DNA of 7,637 bases from Cyanobacteria bacterium UBA11153 (GTDB lineage: Bacteria > Cyanobacteriota > Cyanobacteriia > Cyanobacteriales > Coleofasciculaceae). Positions 1 through 4,809 of the stretch are shown piece by piece; within the stretch, counting starts at the first letter, position 1; each line of letters begins with the position of its first letter. The stretch spans positions 13,568-21,204 of the forward strand of contig DOIX01000107.1 in the NCBI GenBank assembly GCA_003511885.1. The letters are read 5' to 3'. A model generated the notes under the pieces. The model was not told the DNA's origin and did no database searches. It saw nothing but the letters and a program-made list of their open reading frames with translations. The position numbers and the translations under genes are program-made.

Positions 1-28
1 CCCTTTCACAAGGGGGGCTGGGGAGGTA
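1..28. repeat. Fragment of a dispersed C-rich repeat
   Basis: Read on the minus strand, this piece contains CCCCAGCCC, then CTTGTGAAA and a G run. The same words occur on the plus strand at about 1656-1687. The two copies are therefore in opposite orientation and bracket the JAB-E1 gene. The copy is cut by the window edge, so its true extent is unknown. It lies just downstream of the E1 stop codon and could act as a transcript 3' hairpin, but no complete stem is visible here. Confidence 0.4.
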
Positions 29-33
29 AAAAC

Positions 34-1416
34 CTAAGCTACCTCTGAATCCCGATATTCTGAATTACAAAAATAACAATCAGGAGTTACCAAATAATCA
101 GTATTAGTCTTGTGCCACTTGCACTCCGGAAATTCATAAATCCAATCCAAACCAGCATCCACATTCAAAAAGCCTCCCACCATACCCTGAATAATACCAA
201 CTCCCGTGCTAGCACAGATACTATTTAACCAAAATACCGCCGGATCGTTAATACCAGATAAATAACCCGCTTGTGCTGCCATATTTTCAATCTCAACCGC
301 AGCAGATTCTAAAGCCGCCCTTTGTAGATTAATAATATTACCGCACATCAAACACCAACCACCTCCTAATGGGGGAACAGTGACGCGACAATACATCCGA
401 GGAGTACCATTCGGTTTTACCTCAATATGAGTACCCAAACAAATCAAAGGACGCATATATTTTAAAGATAATTCTTGGGCAATTTGTCGGGAATAGTGAT
501 TATCTGTAGCCACAACAATTAAATCGGAAGCTGCAATTTCCGATTCCACTAATCCATTTTCAACAGAAGTAGGTATTGCTTTGACACAAGAACCCGTGCG
601 ATAAATTTGTTTAATTAATTGCTTGACATATTCAACCTTATGCCACCGCCAATCTACCATTTTCTCGGTTGCACCCACCATGCGATTTAGATTGCTTCTT
701 TCCAACCTGTCTGGATCGACCAAAACCCATTTTTTTACCCCTAAACGCCCTAATTGTTCGGCAAAAACTGACCCGATTCCTCCACAACCAATTAAGGTAA
801 CAGTCAATTGTCCTAATCTGGCTTGAAAAGTTTCGCCAAATACTTTTTGCCGATTAAACATTTCATCATTTTTCCTCATAATTGAGGTAGATTCCGGTAA
901 TTCAAACCAAGAATCAGAAAAACGCACCCTTTCAAAACCCGTCCCTTTCTTATACCAAATTCGGAATTGAGATTTCTGCAATGACTCATCAAAAACACCA
1001 GAAATTAACCGAGGTTTTTGCTGAAAACGAGAAGAAAGAAATCGAGCATATTCAGATTCATAACGGTCATCAACGCAAGAAAAACAAGGAGTACTTTCTC
1101 CAGCATGAGTGTGAATGTGAACCACATCCAAATCACCTGGCTGGAGATATTTTTCTAATAAATAGAGGTGAAATTCTTGTTTAATAACCAACCCGCTAGC
1201 TGATTGACGTTCGTAGCAATCTGAAGTGGGAACTATCCAAGATTGAGGTACATATCTGACTTTATCTTTTCCCAGTTGATGGCGCTTACAGAATAAAAAC
1301 CCGATTACTTCGTCATTATTATTGGTACGATTCTGTAGCATGACATGGCGGAATTCTTGCCAGAGGGAAGGGGAAACATGGAGAGAGTTTTTGGGTAAAT
1401 TGGCGGAGTTATTCAT
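34..1416 (-). CDS. JAB peptidase-E1 (ThiF-like) fusion of a bacterial Ubl system
   Basis: A 460-residue, two-domain protein. Residues 1-165 form a JAB/JAMM metalloprotease domain: E36 (DEVIGF), H102-T-H104 and S113-C-V-D116 give the zinc and catalytic set, with eight rather than the usual seven residues between H104 and S113. Residues 185-460 form an E1/ThiF/MoeB adenylating domain: the nucleotide loop is GCGGIGS (210-216), followed by VDPD (233-236), SNLNR (241-245) and ATDN (303-306). Zinc pairs are C355/C358 and C447/C450. By family knowledge the E1 half adenylates the C-terminal glycine of a Ubl, and the JAB half cleaves Ubl from targets or precursors. The Ubl and E2 genes lie upstream on the same strand. 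No cysteine lies between C358 and the DPAVFWLN helix, so the catalytic Cys is unclear (C343 and C401 are candidates). The ATG has no good Shine-Dalgarno. A thiamine or molybdopterin role is unlikely given the fusion and neighbours. Confidence 0.9.
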   Translation of the reverse strand: MNNSANLPKNSLHVSPSLWQEFRHVMLQNRTNNNDEVIGFLFCKRHQLGKDKVRYVPQSWIVPTSDCYERQSASGLVIKQEFHLYLLEKYLQPGDLDVVHIHTHAGESTPCFSCVDDRYESEYARFLSSRFQQKPRLISGVFDESLQKSQFRIWYKKGTGFERVRFSDSWFELPESTSIMRKNDEMFNRQKVFGETFQARLGQLTVTLIGCGGIGSVFAEQLGRLGVKKWVLVDPDRLERSNLNRMVGATEKMVDWRWHKVEYVKQLIKQIYRTGSCVKAIPTSVENGLVESEIAASDLIVVATDNHYSRQIAQELSLKYMRPLICLGTHIEVKPNGTPRMYCRVTVPPLGGGWCLMCGNIINLQRAALESAAVEIENMAAQAGYLSGINDPAVFWLNSICASTGVGIIQGMVGGFLNVDAGLDWIYEFPECKWHKTNTDYLVTPDCYFCNSEYRDSEVA

Positions 1417-1527
1417 AGTTTTAGTTGAGAAATGATTGAATGATTTGTTGAGGTTGATTATAGATAATTCAGGATTTTTGACTGAATCTTTTTCTCGGGA
1501 TCGGAATTGTCACTAATTTTGATAACC

Positions 1528-1609
1528 GACAGAGAATAAATTCTCTGTCTAAAAGCTCAAGTCCATTAAAATGGAGTGAAATTCTGATGCTAGTCGGTTT
1601 TAACCGACT
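1528..1609 (+). repeat. Multi-hairpin dispersed repeat, copy A (diverged)
   Basis: Three consecutive inverted repeats are visible: GACAGAGAAT/ATTCTCTGTC (1528-1549, AA loop), AGTCCATT/AATGGAGT (1560-1577, one mismatch) and AGTCGGTT/AACCGACT (1592-1609). The order, the 18-nt size of the last two and the 14-nt linker between them match copies B and C. Relative to those copies the first stem has a different sequence but still pairs. The third stem has a G:C pair in place of A:T on both arms. The copies' downstream GGCAGTGG hairpin is missing here. Confidence 0.8.
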
Positions 1610-1653
1610 TTGGGAGGATCCCACTTTGGCCAAGATACTTGTTTTTACCAAAG

Positions 1654-1733
1654 TTTCCCCCCCCCAGCCCTGCTTGTGAAACGGGGGAGCAAGAATACAA
1701 TATGTATTTCTTCTAAATTGGGATGCTCCCCCG
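1654..1733. repeat. C-rich repeat with long inverted repeat
   Basis: A run of ten C (1657-1665 region) leads into CAGCCCTGCTTGTGAAAC, then CGGGGGAGCA (1682-1691), whose exact reverse complement TGCTCCCCCG lies at 1724-1733. Between these arms AATACA/TGTATT form an inner stem. The motif is repeated in inverted orientation at the left edge of the window (1-28). It resembles the small mobile or REP-like repeats common in cyanobacterial intergenic DNA. It would form a strong hairpin in the 5' leader of any transcript started at the promoter just upstream of it on the minus strand. Confidence 0.6.
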
Positions 1734-1742
1734 ACTTTAGCT

Positions 1743-1771
1743 ATAATACAGTGATTAAAACTACTGTCCAA
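1743..1771 (-). promoter_or_regulatory. Candidate promoter for the JAB-E1 gene
   Basis: On the minus strand TTGGAC (1771-1766) and TATTAT (1748-1743) are separated by exactly 17 bases, a good fit to a sigma-70-type promoter. It starts just after the E2 gene and would make a leader of roughly 320 bases containing the hairpin repeats before the E1 start. A perfect TATAAT also reads on the plus strand at 1742-1747, with a weaker TTGGGA 18 bases upstream, so the site could fire in either direction. No transcript data support it. Confidence 0.4.
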
Positions 1772-1815
1772 CTATCGTACTTCCGTACTTTTTTTTACTG
1801 GCGCACTATCCTACT

Positions 1816-2298
1816 TTATTCCTCATTAATTGCATGACGAGCTGTAATAAATAAAGTAGCCAAATTATGTCCATTTCCCGGAGAATTACTAGGTCGCCAA
1901 GAATTGAGCCATCTCTCTCGATTAAAGCCACCACCTAGTCCAACACAATACCAATACCAGCCTTCCTCGCTTAAAAATGGTGCGCCATAATAGCTTTGTC
2001 GAGTAAAGTGATGATCTCCTTCTCCTACAGTATTCCAAGGATAATTGAGATAGCAGCCAATTGGTGGCAGTCGAGGATAATCTGGTGGTAACAAAAACAG
2101 GATATCCGAGTTGGTGACTGTGAATTTTTTCGATGATAAAGGCATTCTTTTTACCATTATGGCGGTGTATTGAATACCGCTAATGGTTTTACCACCTACG
2201 ATCGCATTTTTGGCGACTCTTTCCAGAATTTTCAGTTCAGCGGTTAGTCTGGCTGTCGGCTGAAATCCAGAAGTGCGGGAATTAATGGTAATCGTCAT
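1816..2298 (-). CDS. E2-like ubiquitin-conjugating enzyme (prokaryotic E2 family)
   Basis: A 160-residue protein whose central block follows the E2/UBC plan. A beta-strand with LFLLPPDYP and LPP (residues 67-79) corresponds to the E2 PxxYPxxPP signature. H96-H97 lies in the place of the HPN motif. W-Y-W-Y-C118-V-G-L is the likely active-site cysteine segment. A W134-x-P136 element and an L-rich C-terminal helix (145-157) complete the fold. By family knowledge it would receive the Ubl as a thioester from E1 and pass it to a target. The start is secure: AAGGAG lies at ideal spacing and overlaps the stop of the Ubl gene, so the two are probably translationally coupled. It resembles the bacterial Prok-E2 groups (tentatively group E). 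C82 is a second, less likely nucleophile. Confidence 0.82.
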   Translation of the reverse strand: MTITINSRTSGFQPTARLTAELKILERVAKNAIVGGKTISGIQYTAIMVKRMPLSSKKFTVTNSDILFLLPPDYPRLPPIGCYLNYPWNTVGEGDHHFTRQSYYGAPFLSEEGWYWYCVGLGGGFNRERWLNSWRPSNSPGNGHNLATLFITARHAINEE

Positions 2299-2301
2299 GA
2301 T

Positions 2302-2309
2302 TCTCCTTT
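2302..2309 (-). promoter_or_regulatory. Ribosome binding site of the E2 gene
   Basis: The minus strand reads TAAAGGAGAATCATG. The AAGGAG core begins within the TAA stop of the Ubl gene and lies six bases before the E2 ATG. This fixes the E2 start and ties its translation to that of the Ubl. Confidence 0.75.
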
Positions 2310-2505
2310 ATCCTTTGACAATTTTGGGGACTGTCCAAACTTTTGAACCTTCTTTAAGGGCTTCGTTTTCCTTTAAAGGTTTGGTTCCGCTAAACCCTTC
2401 TTCCATTACGTCATCATTGCCAATTTCTGGTAATCTGGTTCTTAATTCTTCCACGGTTGTTCCATTGGGTAAATCGACTAATTTCCCGTTAATTACTGCT
2501 CTCAT
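2308..2505 (-). CDS. ThiS/MoaD-like beta-grasp ubiquitin-like modifier
   Basis: A 65-residue protein, the usual size of ThiS and single-domain bacterial Ubls. It opens with a beta-hairpin, RAVINGKLVDLPNG (2-15), followed by the helix TTVEELRTRL (16-25). A later LKENEALKEGSKVWTVPKI strand leads to the tail IVKG, and the protein ends directly on Gly65 with nothing after it. By family knowledge a terminal glycine is adenylated by E1 and joined to a target. Here there is one Gly rather than a Gly-Gly pair, and no extension to trim. The start has a good AGAGGA eight bases upstream. Its gene sits 9 bases before an E2 gene and in the same train as a JAB-E1, which argues for protein conjugation rather than sulfur carriage. 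Prok_Ub-type families are the closest match from memory, and this is unverified. Confidence 0.78.
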   Translation of the reverse strand: MRAVINGKLVDLPNGTTVEELRTRLPEIGNDDVMEEGFSGTKPLKENEALKEGSKVWTVPKIVKG

Positions 2506-2593
2506 TTGATTTTCCTCTATTTAGCTTTGCTTCTCAGTCATTGAGCTAGGATATATTTGAATTAGGTGTTGCCTATTTTCTCTTTTCATTTTC

Positions 2594-2971
2594 CTATTTA
2601 GGATCGAGGATGATTCCAGAAAGTTGTTGGGAATTTTCTTGACATGACTTAGCCAAGAAACTGATGTTTAACCCGAGAGAGAATAACCCCACAATTACGA
2701 AAAAAGATGCGATGATTGTGGTAGCAAGTAATTGATTGTACAGCCCTTCAATTTTTTCAAGAGAGCCTCTCACACTTTTGAGCTGATTTTGGTATTCTTT
2801 CCTCTCTTGTTGTTGGGTTGTGAGAAGTTGGCATTCTAAGCGTTTAATTTGTTGGCTGAGGTTAGTAACTTGTGCGTTAACGCACTCCAACTCGTTTGAT
2901 TCTTGAACAATTAATTTGCCATTAACCATTTCCATGGTGTTTTTGGTTCTAATTTGAGGTAGAGCAAGCAT
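2594..2971 (-). CDS. Small coiled-coil, single-pass membrane protein
   Basis: A 125-residue protein not recognised as a named family. Residues 1-24 are a short N-terminal region. Residues about 25-80 are rich in Q, E, K and L with heptad-like spacing (LECVNAQVTNLSQQIKRLE), suggesting a coiled coil. Residues about 82-107 (TTIIASFFVIVGLFSLGLNI core) form one hydrophobic membrane helix. A short polar tail of about 18 residues follows. There is no signal peptide, so it is probably tail-anchored, with the coiled coil in the cytoplasm. The start is supported by AAGGA nine bases upstream. It lies 32 bases after the NYN gene and 88 bases before the Ubl gene, all on one strand, so it may belong to the same operon. 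A role as membrane sensor, anchor or conjugation target is speculation. Confidence 0.7.
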   Translation of the reverse strand: MLALPQIRTKNTMEMVNGKLIVQESNELECVNAQVTNLSQQIKRLECQLLTTQQQERKEYQNQLKSVRGSLEKIEGLYNQLLATTIIASFFVIVGLFSLGLNISFLAKSCQENSQQLSGIILDPK

Positions 2972-3003
2972 CGTCTAATTCCTTGTTGCTGACATAAAGT
3001 GAA

Positions 3004-3591
3004 TTAATCAAAGAGATTAGCGTTACCAATTCTGTGATAGTTTTGCTGGTTGTTTTGTTGTTGAAAATTATCAAATACTCCGATTAAATCGATAACGCTG
3101 CTGGCAGAAACTTTTAAGTCATTACCCAAAGATTGTTCGACAGAAGCCACTTCTACTCGCATTCCCCGTCTTCTCAATTTTTCAGCTAAATAGGCGAAGT
3201 CAGAATCTCCGGTGACTAAAACAACAATATCGGGACGAACTTCTAAGGCTAATTCAATCGCATCCATTGCCATGACGATATCAATATTGGTTTCGTATTC
3301 CTCACCTTTGGCTTTTCCTTCTTTGACAACAACTAAAAAGCCATTACTTTTTGCCCAATAGATGAATTTTTCCTTGGTTTTTCGTTGTTCTTCAAATCTT
3401 TCTCGCGCTGGGGGTAGCCCAACGTAGATTACCATTTCAATTAATTCTCTCCCTTCTCTGGGGTCCGCGAGATACTCGCGAATTTTCTGCCAGTCGATTC
3501 TGCGGTTAAAGCTTTGTGCGGATAGGAAGGTATTGTCGCTATCGGCAAAAATTAGTACCCGACGAGTTTGACTCATGATGTTTTGTCGCAT
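3004..3591 (-). CDS. NYN-domain (LabA/DUF88-like, PIN-fold) nuclease
   Basis: A 195-residue protein covering one NYN domain plus a short Q/N-rich tail (175-195). The acidic metal-binding set of the family is visible: D17-x-x-N20 in IFADSDN, the ETNIDIVMAMD segment with D104 and D110, and the VTGDSDF motif with D129 and D131. By family knowledge NYN proteins are PIN-like, metal-dependent, usually RNA-cleaving nucleases; LabA was named for a clock-output protein in Synechococcus. All key acids are intact, so it should be active. Two starts are possible, 3591 (an AAAGGG abuts it) and M6 at 3576; neither has an ideal ribosome site. It heads the gene train that leads to the Ubl, E2 and E1 genes, so it could be an effector nuclease of that system or simply a neighbour. 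Confidence 0.88.
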   Translation of the reverse strand: MRQNIMSQTRRVLIFADSDNTFLSAQSFNRRIDWQKIREYLADPREGRELIEMVIYVGLPPARERFEEQRKTKEKFIYWAKSNGFLVVVKEGKAKGEEYETNIDIVMAMDAIELALEVRPDIVVLVTGDSDFAYLAEKLRRRGMRVEVASVEQSLGNDLKVSASSVIDLIGVFDNFQQQNNQQNYHRIGNANLFD

Positions 3592-3863
3592 CCCTTTTCT
3601 ATTTGCGTGTTGACAATCTAAAGGTACACTATGGTAGGAAAGGGGAATTTCCAGGAAATCTCAAGCCTTATGGTGTATGGGGTGTGGAGATTGGAGGATA
3701 AGTGCGATCGCAGTTTTGTCAATCTCGACTGATGCAGGAGTTACGCCTGCGGAGATGCTTCGTCTACATCTCTGGTTAAAATTAAAAAACTGTACTACAC
3801 CGAGTGATAAACTGCTGTATACCTCGGATGGTGCCTTATCCGAAAGGTAACGCAGCTTACTGG
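3592..3863. other. Intergenic DNA with small hairpins and a HIP1 site
   Basis: This stretch separates the toxin gene from the NYN gene. It holds a near-perfect palindrome ATTTCC-A-GGAAAT (3647-3659) upstream of the NYN gene that could be an operator. A HIP1 octamer GCGATCGC lies at 3704-3711. Two adjacent short hairpins follow: GCAGG/CCTGC at 3734-3750 and GAGATG/CATCTC at 3752-3772. These resemble small dispersed cyanobacterial repeats. A further hairpin TCGGAT/ATCCGA (3824-3843) lies just after the toxin stop and may end that transcript, although no T run follows. No convincing promoter is seen for the NYN gene. Confidence 0.5.
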
Positions 3864-4205
3864 CTACTTTTGAGGACGAATTACTCTAATTAATTTGCCT
3901 CTTAAAGTATCCTCACTAACAATTGCTTCATCGATTCGTATTGCTTGTCTTTCTATGTTTAAGTCTTCTTTACAGATGATAATTCCGAAATGGTGAGGTT
4001 GTCGGCGATGTAGTTGTCGGAAATCATCCCAATTACGTGTCAAAACGGCACGTTCATCCTTGATGGCAAAGGCTAAAACTTCCTCATCGGGAATCCCTAA
4101 TCCAGAGTTTCCTGCTTCTCTAGAAGTAAGAATATCATGACCTGCAATCCGCAGTATTTCTATAATGGGTAAAGGGAAGTTTTCATCAGCATAGAGACGC
4201 GCCAC
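3864..4205 (-). CDS. DUF5615-type PIN-like toxin (VapC-like)
   Basis: A 113-residue protein matching the PIN-like DUF5615/Mut7-C group. It opens with ARLYADENFP, whose D7-E8 pair is the first acidic site, continues with D40-E41 (GIPDEEVLAFA), and has the LTRNWDDF motif (55-62) with D60 and D61. By family knowledge such proteins are the toxin (probably a ribonuclease) of a toxin-antitoxin pair with DUF433 partners. The start is a GTG two bases after the antitoxin stop; this is inferred from the conserved N-terminus and the tight spacing, which implies coupled translation. Length is normal and all motifs look intact. The RNA target is unknown. Confidence 0.85.
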   Translation of the reverse strand: MARLYADENFPLPIIEILRIAGHDILTSREAGNSGLGIPDEEVLAFAIKDERAVLTRNWDDFRQLHRRQPHHFGIIICKEDLNIERQAIRIDEAIVSEDTLRGKLIRVIRPQK

Positions 4206-4207
4206 TT

Positions 4208-4534
4208 TTAGTCTTCCTCATTTCTATGGATTGCTGCTTCAATTTCCTCTGAGTGCGCATTTGCATAAGCCCAAGCATTGACTAAATCTCCTGCACTCAA
4301 ATCAGGAAAATCCTGTAAGATTCTTGCATCATTAGCACCTAAGCGCTGATAATTAACTAAAGACCAAACAGGGATGCGAGTTTTGGCGATTCTGGCATCA
4401 CCGCCACAGATACCTGGAGTTTTTTCAATGCCTTGCCAAATATTACTTAAACTCTGTGCTAAAAGTTGTATGGCTTGTGCTTTTTCTGCCACAGTTAAGG
4501 CAAGGAGTTGAGGTTCTAATTCTTTTAGTGTCAT
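4208..4534 (-). CDS. DUF433 antitoxin (VapB-like)
   Basis: A 108-residue protein. Residues 1-35 are a helical leader, ELEPQLLALTVAEKAQAIQL, followed by the DUF433 core (about 36-105) with the typical segment PGICGGDARIAKTRIPVW (40-57) and the downstream DFPDLSAGDLVNAWAYA. By family knowledge DUF433 is a small winged/HTH-type domain that binds DNA, neutralises the partner PIN-like toxin and represses its own promoter. The toxin gene starts two bases after its stop. An inverted repeat that includes its start codon and covers the candidate promoter fits self-regulation. No clear Shine-Dalgarno precedes the ATG; the leader is mostly the operator palindrome. Confidence 0.88.
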   Translation of the reverse strand: MTLKELEPQLLALTVAEKAQAIQLLAQSLSNIWQGIEKTPGICGGDARIAKTRIPVWSLVNYQRLGANDARILQDFPDLSAGDLVNAWAYANAHSEEIEAAIHRNEED

Positions 4535-4584
4535 TTTGTGATTTATGTTAAAGTCAATATTTTAACACAAAATGGCAGTGACAA
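4532..4584 (-). promoter_or_regulatory. Promoter and inverted-repeat operator of the DUF433/DUF5615 operon
   Basis: CATTTTGTG (4532-4540) pairs exactly with CACAAAATG (4566-4574), and inside it TGTTAAA (4546-4552) pairs with TTTAACA (4561-4567). The left arm contains the antitoxin start codon. On the minus strand TTGTCA (4584-4579) and AATATT (4561-4556), 17 bases apart, form a plausible promoter overlapped by the palindrome. This layout fits repression by the antitoxin or the toxin-antitoxin complex. Confidence 0.5.
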
Positions 4585-4662
4585 CTACTGAACATAACTA
4601 TGCCCTATAGCCAATTTAAAACCATTACTCAAACCTCAACATTGTCAGTAAGGAGCCAAACC

Positions 4663-4809
4663 AGCCGTAGAATTAATTCTACGGCTAATAGCTCAAGTCC
4701 ATTAAAATGGACTAAAATTATCATACTAGTCAGTTTTAACTGACTTAAGCTATTAGGCAGTGGTTTGAACCACTGCCGGGTTATTGCGAAAGATGAGCTA
4801 TCCTCCTGA
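4663..4809 (+). repeat. Multi-hairpin dispersed repeat, copy B
   Basis: Palindromes in order: a 24-bp perfect palindrome AGCCGTAGAATT/AATTCTACGGCT (4663-4686); AGTCCATT/AATGGACT (4696-4713); AGTCAGTT/AACTGACT (4728-4745); and GGCAGTGGTT/AACCACTGCC (4756-4777). An outer pair, TAATAGCT with AGCTATTA, encloses the middle two hairpins like a small cloverleaf. By eye it differs from copy C at about nine of 146 positions with no indels. Its right end GCTATCCTCCTGA runs into the Rpn gene and provides its stop codon. No protein is encoded, so if mobile it would depend on a transposase elsewhere. Confidence 0.88.

Larger units (their letters stand above)
1417..1815. other. Repeat-filled gap between the E2 and JAB-E1 genes
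   Basis: This 399-bp gene-free stretch interrupts an otherwise tight cassette. From right to left it holds a candidate minus-strand promoter (1743-1771), a C-rich repeat with a long inverted repeat (1654-1733), and a diverged multi-hairpin element (1528-1609). A small inverted repeat follows (ATTCAG 1467-1472 with CTGAAT 1482-1487), then a TATAAT on the minus strand (1462-1457) about 40 bases before the E1 start. Open frames across it translate palindromic repeats and are not credible genes. Confidence 0.7.

Noticed and set aside
623..1184. Two 67-residue plus-strand frames opposite the JAB-E1 gene
   Set aside because: They lie wholly antisense to a well-supported gene, have low-complexity or unlikely composition and no ribosome site.
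1469..1837. Opposing frames of 100 and 75 residues in the E2-E1 gap
   Set aside because: Both translate hairpin repeats; the peptide HFNGLELL recurs wherever copy A or B is read, so it comes from the repeat.
34..2505. Thiamine or molybdenum cofactor sulfur-transfer operon (ThiS/ThiF or MoaD/MoeB)
   Set aside because: The E2-like gene and the JAB fusion are not part of those pathways, and no thi or moa genes are nearby.
2273..2509. 78-residue plus-strand frame over the Ubl gene
   Set aside because: Antisense shadow of the Ubl, which has a good ribosome site and a coherent fold.
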